Shown here: piece after piece, positions 20,410-30,791 of the stretch
Numbering within the stretch: the first letter of the stretch is position 1
How the letters are laid out: each line of letters starts with the position of its first letter
Assembly (NCBI GenBank): GCA_028710415.1
Contig: JAQTUE010000025.1
Span: 35,851 to 99,850, forward strand
Direction of reading: 5' to 3'
DNA length: 64,000 nucleotides
Source of the DNA: Paludibacter sp.
GTDB taxonomy: Bacteria; Bacteroidota; Bacteroidia; Bacteroidales; Paludibacteraceae
Program-made: the position numbers and the translations under genes
The notes under the pieces: generated by a model
Seen by the model: the letters and a program-made list of their open reading frames with translations, nothing else
Told to the model about the DNA's origin: nothing
Databases searched by the model: none

Positions 20410-23253
20410 ATGCTATCAGGAAATTATCAGGAACTCTATGATCGATTAATGCCAACGATCGACCCTAAGCGCATCTTTCATGATCCGCTTCATACACTCG
20501 CTTTTGGTACCGATGCCAGCTTTTACCGGTTGATTCCTAAAATGGTAATCAAGGCAAAAAATGAACAGGAGGTATCACTGATTCTTCAGGAATGTTCAAA
20601 ACTATCCCTTCCGGTGACATTCCGGGCTGCAGGAACAAGTCTTTCGGGTCAGGCAATCTCGGATTCGGTGTTGGTTATTGCCGGGTATCACTGGAATAAT
20701 TACAAGATTGATCCCGATGGTTTAAAAATTAAACTCCAGCCCGGATTGACTGGGGGGAAGGCAAATGCTTTGCTGGCACCCTATGGACGAAAGATTGGCC
20801 CTGATCCTGCTTCCATCAACGCTGCCATGATTGGAGGGATTGCTGCAAACAACGCAAGTGGCATGTGTTGCGGCATCTCAGAAAATTCATATAAAACGGT
20901 TGATTCCATGCGGATTATATTTGCAGATGGCAGTGTTTTGGATACTTCCAGCGATGAGAATATGGATAAATTCAGACTGACACATACCAAACTTATTGAT
21001 GATATTGCAGGAATGGCTGCCTCTGTCAAAAAAAACGAGCAACTGGCAGGAAGAATTGCCCATAAGTTTAAGATGAAAAATACAACAGGGTACAGCCTGA
21101 ACGCCCTGATCGATTTTGATGATCCGTATGAGGTGATCGAACATCTGCTGATTGGATCGGAAGGCACATTGGGCTTTATATCCGAGATTACGTATAAGAC
21201 GGTGGTTGAACATCCTTTCAAAGCAAGTTCCTTGATGATTTATCCCGATATTGAAAAAGCCTGCCGGGTTGTTTCACTTCTGAAATCAGCACCGGTAGCG
21301 GCAGTTGAGCTAATTGACAGGGCCGGACTTCGATCGGTCGAAGACCAGGCAGGTGTGCCCGATTACCTGAAATCGCTGAACCCCAATGCCAGTGCCATAT
21401 TGGTTGAAACCAGGGCTGCTGATGAAAAGACATTAAACAGCCAGATGAAACAAATACTGGACATCATTCAGGTTATTGAACCCGAGAAACCGGTTGTGTT
21501 TACATCCATTGCTTCGGAATATGCCTTGCTCTGGAACATCCGAAAAGGCTTGTTCCCATCGGTAGGGGCCATGCGAAAGACCGGGACTACGGTTATTATA
21601 GAAGATGTTGCATTCCCAGTTCCACGGCTTGCCGAGGCAACCCTTGATTTACAAAAGCTGTTCCAAAAATGGGATTATAAGGAAGCTGTTATTTTTGGTC
21701 ATGCCCTGGAAGGTAACCTGCATTTTGTATTTACACAGGATTTTGGGACTCAAAGCGAAATAAACAGGTACAGCCAATTTATGAATGATGTGTCTGATAT
21801 GGTCGTTTCCAAATATGACGGATCACTCAAAGCTGAACATGGAACCGGACGAAATATGGCACCGTTTGTGGAAATGGAGTGGGGGAAGGAAGCCTATGAG
21901 TTGATGAAACGGATCAAGCATATTTTTGATCCCAATAATTTATTGAACCCGGGCGTCATTTTAAATAACGATCCGGAGGCCCATTTAAAGAACTTGAAGC
22001 CAATACCTGCCGCCCATGAGAAGATTGACAAGTGCATAGAATGTGGATTTTGCGAACCATCATGTGTATCAGCGGAATTGACATTGACTCCCCGTCAGCG
22101 TATTGTGGTCTACCGTGAAATGGCATCCCTTGCCAGAAGTGGGCATGAACCACATCTGGCTGCATCCCTGGCTAAGAATTTCAATTATGAGGTAAATGAG
22201 ACCTGTGCCACCGATGGATTATGCGCCATTAGCTGTCCGGTAAAAATTGATACCGGGAAACTGGTAAAAGTACTTCGTGCTGAGAATATAGGTTCTAACC
22301 AGCATCGTGCCGTCTGGGTGGGTGACCGCATGTCGGGTGTTACATCGTTTGTACGGTCGGCACTTTCGGTGGTAGGTACATTCCATTCCATACTGGGCAC
22401 TCCGGTTATGAAAGCTGTCTCGGGTGGCCTAAGAACTGTTTCGGCAAATAAAATACCATTGTGGAACCCATATATGCCACATGGATCAAAAGTGATCAAT
22501 ACACATCCACAGCAACCTGCAAACCTGACAAACAAGGTAGTTTATTTCCCATCGTGTATCAACCGTGCCATGGGTATTTCGGCAGAACATTCAAAGGAAA
22601 AAGATCTGTCGGAAAAGATGGTGGAATTGATCAACAAAGGAGGCTATGAAGTGATTTATCCTGAAAACCTGAACAGCCATTGTTGCGGCATGGCCTTTTT
22701 AAGCAAAGGCTACACGGAGGCAGGCTTAAAGAAATCGAATGAACTTGAAGCTGCATTACTCAAGGCCAGTGAAAACGGGAAATATCCGATAGTCTGTGAT
22801 ATGAGCCCTTGCCTGTATACAATGAAAGATAATATGGGTTCAAAACTGAAGTTATACGAACCTGTAGAGTTTATACTCGAATTCCTGCTTCCCAATCTGG
22901 AGATTAAGCCATTGTCCGAAACCATTACCGTATTTCCGGTATGCAGCATGAAGAAGATGGGCCTGGAAGATAAACTGGTACAACTGGCAAGTAAATGTGC
23001 CACTGGTGTTTTTGTTCCTGAGACGAATTGTTGCGGTTTTGCCGGTGACCGGGGGTTCTCATTCCCGGAACTGAATGCACATGGCTTACGCAGTTTGAAA
23101 GAACAGATCCCGAAGGAAGTAAAATCAGGTTATTCCACCAGCCGCACTTGCGAAATCGGGCTTAGCCTGCATTCCGGGATCTCACATCAGTCCATTGTTT
23201 ATCTGGTCGATCGGGTTAGTACTGCTAAAAAGGTACAGAAAGCAATGTCCTGA
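20410..23253 (+). CDS. FAD-binding/Fe-S oxidase, GlcD-GlcF-like fusion (D-lactate dehydrogenase/glycolate oxidase type)
   Basis: FAD-binding VTFRAAGTSLSGQAISDSVLV, EHGTGRNMAPFVE; 4Fe-4S CIECGFCEPSC; C-terminal CCGMAF, CCGFAGDRGF. Confidence 0.92.
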   Translation: MLSGNYQELYDRLMPTIDPKRIFHDPLHTLAFGTDASFYRLIPKMVIKAKNEQEVSLILQECSKLSLPVTFRAAGTSLSGQAISDSVLVIAGYHWNNYKIDPDGLKIKLQPGLTGGKANALLAPYGRKIGPDPASINAAMIGGIAANNASGMCCGISENSYKTVDSMRIIFADGSVLDTSSDENMDKFRLTHTKLIDDIAGMAASVKKNEQLAGRIAHKFKMKNTTGYSLNALIDFDDPYEVIEHLLIGSEGTLGFISEITYKTVVEHPFKASSLMIYPDIEKACRVVSLLKSAPVAAVELIDRAGLRSVEDQAGVPDYLKSLNPNASAILVETRAADEKTLNSQMKQILDIIQVIEPEKPVVFTSIASEYALLWNIRKGLFPSVGAMRKTGTTVIIEDVAFPVPRLAEATLDLQKLFQKWDYKEAVIFGHALEGNLHFVFTQDFGTQSEINRYSQFMNDVSDMVVSKYDGSLKAEHGTGRNMAPFVEMEWGKEAYELMKRIKHIFDPNNLLNPGVILNNDPEAHLKNLKPIPAAHEKIDKCIECGFCEPSCVSAELTLTPRQRIVVYREMASLARSGHEPHLAASLAKNFNYEVNETCATDGLCAISCPVKIDTGKLVKVLRAENIGSNQHRAVWVGDRMSGVTSFVRSALSVVGTFHSILGTPVMKAVSGGLRTVSANKIPLWNPYMPHGSKVINTHPQQPANLTNKVVYFPSCINRAMGISAEHSKEKDLSEKMVELINKGGYEVIYPENLNSHCCGMAFLSKGYTEAGLKKSNELEAALLKASENGKYPIVCDMSPCLYTMKDNMGSKLKLYEPVEFILEFLLPNLEIKPLSETITVFPVCSMKKMGLEDKLVQLASKCATGVFVPETNCCGFAGDRGFSFPELNAHGLRSLKEQIPKEVKSGYSTSRTCEIGLSLHSGISHQSIVYLVDRVSTAKKVQKAMS

Positions 23254-23346
23254 ATGTGCCATAGATTCTGAATTATCTAACGAGTAAAAACATGTATGGG
23301 TCACTTCATAGTGAGAATAAAGTTTGTTATAAGCTTTTAAATTTTT

Positions 23347-23389
23347 AAAAAAACCTATTGATTTTATAATATAAATCAATAGGTTTTTT
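23347..23389 (+). terminator. Intrinsic terminator
   Basis: AAAAAACCTATTGATTT-N9-AAATCAATAGGTTTTTT. Confidence 0.9.
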
Positions 23390-23444
23390 AGTTCAAATAA
23401 GTTTTAGTATCTTTGTGTATAAAAACTAATATATTATTCGTAAT

Positions 23445-23792
23445 ATGCAAAAAGAAGGATTAAATGCTCATATATTAGCAGATAAATTTAGTTTGTCTGA
23501 TTCAAATCCTACAGCAATTGCTACTTCAATTGCAGAAAGAATGAAAAGAAACCGCCTGGAACTTAACCTGACACAAAATGCACTGGCCTCACGTTCAGGT
23601 GTTAGTTTTGGAAGTGTGCGCCGTTTTGAAAATACAGGCGAAATATCGCTAAAAAGTCTGATACTGATTGCCATTGCATTGGATTCTACTGAAGAATTTT
23701 CAACTCTCTTTTCAACCAGAAAATATAAAACAATTGAGGATGTTTTGACTCTTCATGAACCTAAAACCAGGAAACGGGGACGCATCAATTAA
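23445..23792 (+). CDS. XRE-family HTH regulator, HipB-like antitoxin
   Basis: IAERMKRNRLELNLTQNALASRSGVSFGSVRRFENTGEISLKSLILIAIAL, basic tail TRKRGRIN. Confidence 0.85.
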   Translation: MQKEGLNAHILADKFSLSDSNPTAIATSIAERMKRNRLELNLTQNALASRSGVSFGSVRRFENTGEISLKSLILIAIALDSTEEFSTLFSTRKYKTIEDVLTLHEPKTRKRGRIN

Positions 23793-23856
23793 ACCGATAG
23801 TATATCAATTCATTTTATTAATAATATTCAGATATAGGAAGCAATTCTTTCAGTGA

Positions 23857-24015
23857 TTAAGGTTGGTAGGTTATCAAAAGATTACCTTAAACGGACAAGG
23901 AAATCCAACAGAAAAAGATGTTTTTGCTGTTGCCGATAGTGTTGGGCTTAATAAACAACGAACCAGGGAAATATACCAGGAACTTTCAAATACCTGTCGT
24001 CAAATAAGTCACTAA
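23857..24015 (+). pseudogene. C-terminal remnant of a HipA-like kinase toxin
   Basis: LRLVGYQKITLNGQGNPTEKDVFAVADSVGLNKQRTREIYQELSNTCRQISH*, matching the HipA C-terminal pattern (LTLNGK...DF..LA...GL....E.IY..). Confidence 0.6.
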
Positions 24016-24132
24016 TCAAAGCAAGTACGATTTGATTTTGCTGAAACATCGATTTTCTTACCGGTAGTCGTATGACTCAACAATCAATTCAATCCGAATG
24101 ATTATCTTTGCAACTTAAATTTGAAATAAAGA

Positions 24133-24588
24133 ATGGAACCAGTACTCAACGAACCTAAAAAGTTATATAACGAACCCATGCATACCTGCGAGCATATCCT
24201 GAATCAGACCATGGTTCGTATGTTTGGCTGTGAGAGATCGATGAACGCCCATATAGAAAGAAAAAAGTCAAAGTGCGACTATATTTTACAGGATGCTCCA
24301 ACTGTGGCGCAGATTCAGGAACTCACCCAAAAGGTGAATGAAGTGATCGACCAACATTTGCCGGTAACGATTGAATTAATGCCCAGAGAACAAGCTGCAC
24401 ATCTGGTGAATCTATCTAAACTGCCTGCAGATGCCACCGATACCCTGCGAATTGTGCGGGTTGGGGAGTATGATGCCTGTGCCTGCATTGGCCAGCATGT
24501 GGAGAATACTTCAGAGCTGGGACATTTTGAGATTATCAGCCATGATTTTGAAGACGGACGCTGGCGTGTCAGGTTTAAGTTAGTATAA
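24133..24588 (+). CDS. Stand-alone tRNA_SAD/AlaX-like editing-domain protein
   Basis: MHTCEHILNQTMVRMFGCERSMNAHIE...RVGEYDACACIGQHVENTSELGHFEIISHDFEDGRWRVRFKL. Confidence 0.7.
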   Translation: MEPVLNEPKKLYNEPMHTCEHILNQTMVRMFGCERSMNAHIERKKSKCDYILQDAPTVAQIQELTQKVNEVIDQHLPVTIELMPREQAAHLVNLSKLPADATDTLRIVRVGEYDACACIGQHVENTSELGHFEIISHDFEDGRWRVRFKLV

Positions 24589-24747
24589 TACTTCAACTAA
24601 AACCTCAACTAAAACATCAAAACGTACGAAGTACTTTTGAGCGTTTTCTTAGATCATTTTCTCAGATCGTTTTCTTAGATCTTTTCTTTGACTATTCATA
24701 GCCAGTTTTCATAGAACATTTTCTATATTTACATTTATTTTTTCTCC

Positions 24748-25551
24748 ATGACCAACGACCAAACAGATCAACCAATACAGGAAACCTACTCTCCACAAAA
24801 AGCCTCCCGCAAAAGTTGGGGATCACGCTTTATTCGCTTTATCCGGAATCTGTTTTTGTTATTCTTAATTATCAGCATTGTATGGATTGTATTAGACCTG
24901 TTTTTACCAATATTTGTAACTCCCCTTATGGTAATCCGTTCTGTTGAATCCATTGCTCACGGTGAATTCCCCAAAAATAGCAAGCAATGGGTTCCCATTG
25001 ATGAGATTTCACCCAATCTGATACAGGCGGTAGTAGCCTCTGAGGATAATCTCTTTCTGCATCATCATGGCTTTTCGTTCGAGAGCATGAGCAAGGCCTT
25101 TGAGCATAACCTGCAAGGAAAAAAGATCCGGGGTGGCAGTACCATTTCGCAACAAACGGCTAAGAATGTATTTCTGTTTCCGAACCGTTCCTATATCCGA
25201 AAAGGCCTGGAAGCTTATTTTACAGTATTGATTGAAGTGGTGTGGCCCAAGAAGCGCATCATGGAAGTGTATCTCAACGTGATTGAAACAGGTGATGGAA
25301 TTTATGGCATTGAAGCTGCATCCGAAGAGTATTTTGGGGTGCATGCTTCCGAACTGAGCCGTTCACAGGCAGCCACCATTGCAGCCTGCCTTCCAAATCC
25401 AAGACGTTTTAACGCCGGGCACCCATCCGGGTATATCCAACGCAGAAGCCATATCATTGCAGGATTGATGGGTAAAGTGGAACAGGTTAATTTTAATAAG
25501 ATAGCACCCCAGGTAAAGCATAAACATAAACACCGTCACAGAAGATCATGA
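24748..25551 (+). CDS. mtgA: Monofunctional biosynthetic peptidoglycan transglycosylase
   Basis: VASEDNLFLHHHGFSFESMSKAFEHNLQGKKIRGGSTISQQTAKNVFLFPNRSYIRKGLEAYFTVLIE. Confidence 0.95.
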   Translation: MTNDQTDQPIQETYSPQKASRKSWGSRFIRFIRNLFLLFLIISIVWIVLDLFLPIFVTPLMVIRSVESIAHGEFPKNSKQWVPIDEISPNLIQAVVASEDNLFLHHHGFSFESMSKAFEHNLQGKKIRGGSTISQQTAKNVFLFPNRSYIRKGLEAYFTVLIEVVWPKKRIMEVYLNVIETGDGIYGIEAASEEYFGVHASELSRSQAATIAACLPNPRRFNAGHPSGYIQRRSHIIAGLMGKVEQVNFNKIAPQVKHKHKHRHRRS

Positions 25552-26216
25552 ACCGAACGATAGAATTTCAGGATTGGGGATTAGTGGAGTACAATGAAGC
25601 CTGGGCAAAACAGGAAACGCTCTTTAATACCTCTATTGAACAGAAAATGCAGGGGCTCGCAACAGAAAATTATCTGGTCTTTTGTGAACATCCCCATGTG
25701 TATACCCTGGGCAAAAGTGGAGATGAACATAATATGCTTTTGAATATGATTCAGCTGCAGGCCAAGAATGCCACCTTTGTTCATTCCAATAGGGGAGGAG
25801 ATATCACGTATCATGGTCCCGGCCAGGTAGTAGGGTATCCTATTTTCGACTTAGCCAACTTTGAACTGGGGCTCAAGCAATATATCTTCAGGATCGAGGA
25901 AGCCATTATCCAAACGCTTTCATCCTATCAAATCCCAACTACCCGCCTGGAAGGATCCACCGGTGTCTGGCTTGATGTGGGAGCACCTACCTGCCGAAAG
26001 ATTTGTGCCATCGGAGTGCGTAGTTCCCGGTATGTTACCATGCACGGCTTTGCACTGAATGTCAACACACAGCTTGAATACTTTAATTACATCAATCCCT
26101 GTGGCTTCATTGACAAAGGGGTTACTTCCATGGAAAAAGAATTAGGGGGCAAGGTTGATATGGACGAACTGAAAGCCAGGTTGATGGCCTCAATTGAGGA
26201 AAAGTTTAGTAGGTAG
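25548..26216 (+). CDS. lipB: Lipoyl(octanoyl) transferase
   Basis: FCEHPHVYTLGKSGDEHN...VHSNRGGDITYHGPGQVVGYPIFDL...KICAIGVRSSRYVTMHGFALNV; overlaps the mtgA stop. Confidence 0.96.
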   Translation: MNRTIEFQDWGLVEYNEAWAKQETLFNTSIEQKMQGLATENYLVFCEHPHVYTLGKSGDEHNMLLNMIQLQAKNATFVHSNRGGDITYHGPGQVVGYPIFDLANFELGLKQYIFRIEEAIIQTLSSYQIPTTRLEGSTGVWLDVGAPTCRKICAIGVRSSRYVTMHGFALNVNTQLEYFNYINPCGFIDKGVTSMEKELGGKVDMDELKARLMASIEEKFSR

Positions 26217-26516
26217 TTTTTAGTAAGTAGTAGGTAGTGGGTAGTAGGTAGTTGGTAGTAGGTAGAAAGAAAAAAGTAGAAGGTAGTAATTGAAAAATGC
26301 AAATAGCAAGACCAATTTCATATTATAGTTACTAAATATTCAATACCAAAATAGTTAAACAGTAAGGGTTTCATTGAATATGAAGCCCTTACTGTTTTAA
26401 AGAAGTTTTTTATGACTACTAATTCTGACTTTTTATTCTTTTAACTACTTACTGCTTTTTTCTTTCTACCTACTACCCACTACCTACTACCTACTAAAAA
26501 AACTACCTACTACTTA
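26208..26516. repeat. Convergent-gene inverted element of GTAGTAG heptamers enclosing a terminator
   Basis: Left AGTAGGTAGTTTTTAGTAAGTAGTAGGTAGTGGGTAGTAGG; right CTACCCACTACCTACTACCTACTAAAAAAACTACCTACTACTTACT; both gene stop codons lie inside the arms. Confidence 0.92.
26357..26397. terminator. Hairpin terminator in the centre of the lipB/AsmA element
   Basis: AAACAGTAAGGGTTTCATTGAATATGAAGCCCTTACTGTTT. Confidence 0.85.
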
Positions 26517-29242
26517 CTCGTTTCCGCTGCTTTCTGAATAATCTTCTTAGCTTCAACGTCGGCTTTGGCGTTAATATCAGCAGCTTTTTTAGTTGCTTCA
26601 TCCACCAGCTTTTGTGCACCTGCTTCGGCAATTCTTTTGGTGAATGGATTGGATGCTTTGGCAACTAACTGGTCTCCTTGCGCTTTTGCATCCGCTATCA
26701 GTTTATCGCTTAGTTTTTGTGCTTCATTCCTGATTCGGTCAGCCTGATCCTGTGCAGTCTTCAAAGCGGCTTCCTTTTGTTTCCTGGCTTCTTCCATGGC
26801 TTTCGCCTTCGCCACATCCACTTGTTTATTCACTTCGGTTACTGCTTTTGCCTTTGCATCGCCCACCATACTATTCAGAGTACCGGTCAAATCCAGCGAT
26901 ATTTTAGGCTTGCTGAAAGTTCCTCCTATTTTCATATTTACTGTTGAGAACTGTCCTAATTTAAATTTATCAGGCAGTTGAACTTTGCCGGTATAAGCAA
27001 TGGATTTATCCAGGCCGGTTGAACCTCCCAGATTCATTTTAATGTTTCCAAGGGTGACATTAAACGGTTTGGTGTTTAATTTCCCATCTTTTATCTCGAA
27101 GTTCAGGCCTAAATCCTTGATGGTTGTATTGGCAAGCTCCGGACGTTTCAACGTTGAAGCAAGAGATGTGAGCACCTGTACATTTGATAAACCCACTGAT
27201 TTGGTAGAAAATGAACCATTCCCAACGAGTGAAGCCAGGTCGGGCATCATGTCATTTTGCAACAACGAATTGAATGAGAATTTAGTGGAGAACTTCCCTG
27301 AGGCACTACTGAAAACTGGCACTATCTTTTGCAATGTTTCCACTTGTTTGAAGACTTCATTGAACACCACATCATTGAAATTCAGGTCAAAGTTTACATT
27401 CGGCTTTTTAGGGTCGTTAGTACTATACACCCCATTCATGGTGATGTTTCCTCCAAATGCCTGCAAACCCATATCCTGGAATTTTACATCACCGTCCAAT
27501 ACACGCAGTACGCCTTTTGCATTGGTAAAATTCATTTTCTCGTATACCAGTTGTTTGAAGTCCGATTGCAACGTAAAATCGATATTCTTAGGAATCACCA
27601 TCACTGTACGTTTGGTGGTAGCAGTTGCAGGAGCCTTTTTTGTTGCATTTGCTTCAGGCTTTGCGTTGTCAGGGGTCATAAAGTCACTGACATTGAAATA
27701 GTTTGATTGCATCGTCAATTGTCCCTTCAATGTTTTATTGTGCAACGCATAGGCCACGAAGTTCTCAAGCTTCCCGGTAGCTGAAATATCGTTACGCCCA
27801 ATCCTGATCTGCAAAGCTGCCAGGTTCACGTATTGGTTATTGAAAATCATGCTGGCTTTTGTAATCGCTATGTCCTGCGGCATTGAGCTCATTTTTGCAA
27901 TCATATTGGTGATGGTCATGTTGCCGCCAAACTTAAATTTATCATATTGTTTCGTTTCGTAATACGACATGCGGCCTCCCAAATCGAGATTCATATCGAA
28001 TACACCACTCAGTTTGGTATCGTTGGATAGCGGGTATATCTCCTGTATATTGCCTAAATTCAATTTTCCAACCGCTTTCATCAACAGTTCAGGATCGGAC
28101 ATGGGATAGGCAATTCGCAACTGAGCCATGAAAGGATTTCCACCCAACAAAAACGAAAACTTAGAAATGTCAATGATGGTTGCATCCAATGTCTTTCCCG
28201 GGTTTGTAATCCGGGCTGCTATATTGATATTTTGTAGCGACTTAGGTAATTTTGGATACTGGAACCATCCGTTTGCGGCAGTCAGTTTAAAATCGAATGC
28301 AGGATAATTGTCACCAATCATTTTACCCTTCATAAATCCGGTCATTGCCACAGCTCCACCGGCTTTGACCCCTTCAAAAGAATTGGCGTAAATGGCAGGT
28401 ATCATGGACAGTATTGCCTTGAAATCCACCTTGTCGGCATTTAATTTCAAATCCGTATCATAGCCTGTATCCAGCATCTTTACCCAACCAACCAATGAAA
28501 ACGGAATGGCATTGATGCGCGATGAATTTTTGCTGAATGTAAAGATCATTTGGTTCATATTTGCATTGATATCGGCATTCAATTCAGCATCGGCATCAGA
28601 TAGATACTTTACCCCGTCCATTACAAAATTGATTTTTCCAACTGAAGTTTTAGTTACCAGCAAGGAACTGTCGGCTGTTAAATCGCCGCTGGTAGTATGA
28701 TTCAGGTTTTTAAGCTCGGCTTTCATTTTGCCTTGTTCATCCCAATACACGATATCAGCATTTTTGATCTCAAAATCCTTTAATTTCAGGTTGAAGCTGC
28801 TCTTTGTGGTATCAGGTTTCTGGAGTGTAGTGTCTTGTTTCATGATGCTCCAGTTGGCTTTACCATTGGGCAGCACGTGTGCCAGTATGTGAGAGTTGCT
28901 AAACTGAAGTTTCTTGATTTCATACCCTTTATCCGAAAACAGACTCTTCAGGTTCAATACCAGGTCTAACTTTTCACAGGAAATCAGCGTATCTTTTGCA
29001 AATTCACCTACCCCCACAATGCGCATGTTTTCCACACGAACTGTTGCATTCGGGAAATGACGGATAAAGCTAAGACTGAAATCTTCAAAATCGACTTTAG
29101 CAAGCAACTTGTTATTCACCTGCTCTTTTGCCAGCTTCATGATCTTATCCTTAAAAGCGTATGGTAAAATCAACAACGCAGCAAACAGTACTCCGATAAC
29201 CGACAGACCTATGATCAGTCCTTTTTTTACTTTTGTATTCAT
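26510..29242 (-). CDS. AsmA-like family protein
   Basis: N-terminal TM helix, VDFEDFSLSFIRHFPNATVRVENMRI, repeated beta-helical layout, C-terminal GTFSKPKISLDLTGTLN and a coiled coil. Confidence 0.9.
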   Translation of the reverse strand: MNTKVKKGLIIGLSVIGVLFAALLILPYAFKDKIMKLAKEQVNNKLLAKVDFEDFSLSFIRHFPNATVRVENMRIVGVGEFAKDTLISCEKLDLVLNLKSLFSDKGYEIKKLQFSNSHILAHVLPNGKANWSIMKQDTTLQKPDTTKSSFNLKLKDFEIKNADIVYWDEQGKMKAELKNLNHTTSGDLTADSSLLVTKTSVGKINFVMDGVKYLSDADAELNADINANMNQMIFTFSKNSSRINAIPFSLVGWVKMLDTGYDTDLKLNADKVDFKAILSMIPAIYANSFEGVKAGGAVAMTGFMKGKMIGDNYPAFDFKLTAANGWFQYPKLPKSLQNINIAARITNPGKTLDATIIDISKFSFLLGGNPFMAQLRIAYPMSDPELLMKAVGKLNLGNIQEIYPLSNDTKLSGVFDMNLDLGGRMSYYETKQYDKFKFGGNMTITNMIAKMSSMPQDIAITKASMIFNNQYVNLAALQIRIGRNDISATGKLENFVAYALHNKTLKGQLTMQSNYFNVSDFMTPDNAKPEANATKKAPATATTKRTVMVIPKNIDFTLQSDFKQLVYEKMNFTNAKGVLRVLDGDVKFQDMGLQAFGGNITMNGVYSTNDPKKPNVNFDLNFNDVVFNEVFKQVETLQKIVPVFSSASGKFSTKFSFNSLLQNDMMPDLASLVGNGSFSTKSVGLSNVQVLTSLASTLKRPELANTTIKDLGLNFEIKDGKLNTKPFNVTLGNIKMNLGGSTGLDKSIAYTGKVQLPDKFKLGQFSTVNMKIGGTFSKPKISLDLTGTLNSMVGDAKAKAVTEVNKQVDVAKAKAMEEARKQKEAALKTAQDQADRIRNEAQKLSDKLIADAKAQGDQLVAKASNPFTKRIAEAGAQKLVDEATKKAADINAKADVEAKKIIQKAAETSK

Positions 29243-29557
29243 ATGGATTTTAAATTTTAAGATATTTTATATCAACAAAAAAGCTATGCAACTTGTTCTT
29301 AAATTAACGTATGCAAATTTACTGAATTCTTTCCAATTAAGAACTCGTGCAGTCAGTGTTTTGATTAACACGGACATTCTTACAAACCTTTTGCAATTTT
29401 AATAGGGCTTATTTCTCCATTTATATTTTTCCTAACTTATAATAAGTTGAATTATTTATTGAAAATCAAACTTTTAGTTCTTGTTTTAAATAGTATTCAT
29501 TCAGTACTTGTTTTAAATTCGTCCATGGTTCGTTAATATATACGACATATTTATTAC

Positions 29558-29830
29558 ATGTCTAATTATACCAACGAACTTGAACAGATAGAAAATCATT
29601 TGGCTGAACACCGTGCTTTTCTTGACAAGTACTACGCACTCAATAGGTTTATATGTTCGGGAGCTCAAAATCCACGTACGGGCGGTGTGATTCTTTGTAA
29701 AGCAGATAGTAAAGCTGAAGTTGAAAAGATAGTTCTGGAAGATCCGTTTCATATTCATGGGGCTGCAACGTATCATATTATTGAGTTCAATCCGACAAAG
29801 TTTGCACCTGCTTTTGAATCTTTAGTGTAG
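29558..29830 (+). CDS. YCII-domain protein
   Basis: AEHRAFLDKYYALNRFICSGAQNPRTGGVILCKADSKAEVEKIVLEDPFHIHGAATYHIIEFNP. Confidence 0.88.
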   Translation: MSNYTNELEQIENHLAEHRAFLDKYYALNRFICSGAQNPRTGGVILCKADSKAEVEKIVLEDPFHIHGAATYHIIEFNPTKFAPAFESLV

Positions 29831-29845
29831 ATCAAGGGCATAGGA

Positions 29846-29878
29846 TACGGAACACGGAACACGGAACACGGAACGCAA
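29846..29878. repeat. ACACGGA heptamer array, single arm
   Basis: acggaac acggaac acggaac acggaac; same word as 10160..10210 and 58415..58447. Confidence 0.88.
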
Positions 29879-29882
29879 AACG

Positions 29883-30791
29883 TTATGCAATCACGCATGC
29901 CATAGCGATGCTGTAAAACTTCGAATCAATGCTTTCGCTCCGGGAGGTCAATACCACCGGTTTTTCAGTACCCTGGAGCAATCCACCCATTTCGGCACCT
30001 GCAAAAAGCGATAATCCTTTGTAAAAACAGTTTGCACATTCAAAGTTTGGAAAAATAAGGATATCGGCATCACCCAGAACAGGAGTCGGTACATTCTTGA
30101 TGCTTCCCCGTTCCTTATCCAATGCCAGGAAAATATCCAGCGGCCCATCCATGATCACATCCCCGAATTCACCGTTGCGCCACATTTGCATGATGTCCAG
30201 GTAGTCCTGCATGTAATGGATCTTAGGATTGGCAACTTCGGTGGCATGGATCAAGGCAATTTTTGGTTTCGGGATTCCAAATTTGTACGCCGTCTGGATA
30301 GCATACTTAATCATGGCAGTACGCTGTACCAGGTTTGGTGAAGGAATAACCACCGGGTCGGAAAAGAATATCAGTTTGTGGTAGTTCGGGATCTCCATGG
30401 CTGCATTGAAGGTAAGCACATTGCCTGCAGGAAGAATCCCTTTTTCTTTATCCAGGATAGCCCTTAACAATACATCGGTATTGACAAGCCCTTTCATTAA
30501 AATGTCAGCTTCACCCTCTTTGACCATTCGTACAGCCTCCAGGGTTGCCACATGAACTTCAGGAATATCAATAATATGGATAAATGGAGAGAGTTTTTGT
30601 TCGAACAGGTGTGGTGATTCAATTGAAGCCACGTCGCCGATCAGGAATGCTTCTACAATTCCCAGGTCCACTGCCCGGACCACGGCATCCAAAGTGTGTG
30701 AATCAACCGCATTAGCTACTGCCATGCGTTTACGACTATTCACACTGGTAAGGTGCGCCGTTAACTCAGCAAAACTTGAAATTGATTCCAT
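29883..30791 (-). CDS. Phosphate butyryl/acetyltransferase family (bifunctional enoyl-CoA hydratase/phosphate acetyltransferase-like)
   Basis: ILMKGLVNTDVLLRAILDKEKGIL...LIFFSDPVVIPSPNLVQR...ADILIFPNFECANCFYKGLSLFAGAEMGGLLQGTEKPVVLTSRSES. Confidence 0.88.
   Translation of the reverse strand: MESISSFAELTAHLTSVNSRKRMAVANAVDSHTLDAVVRAVDLGIVEAFLIGDVASIESPHLFEQKLSPFIHIIDIPEVHVATLEAVRMVKEGEADILMKGLVNTDVLLRAILDKEKGILPAGNVLTFNAAMEIPNYHKLIFFSDPVVIPSPNLVQRTAMIKYAIQTAYKFGIPKPKIALIHATEVANPKIHYMQDYLDIMQMWRNGEFGDVIMDGPLDIFLALDKERGSIKNVPTPVLGDADILIFPNFECANCFYKGLSLFAGAEMGGLLQGTEKPVVLTSRSESIDSKFYSIAMACVIA

Noticed and set aside
27000-27706. Long plus-strand ORFs (up to 233 aa) within 26510..29242
   Set aside because: Antisense shadows of the AsmA-like gene; no family features.
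29883-30791. Butyrate synthesis operon (ptb-buk)
   Set aside because: No butyrate kinase gene is adjacent; only the acyltransferase-like gene is present in the window.
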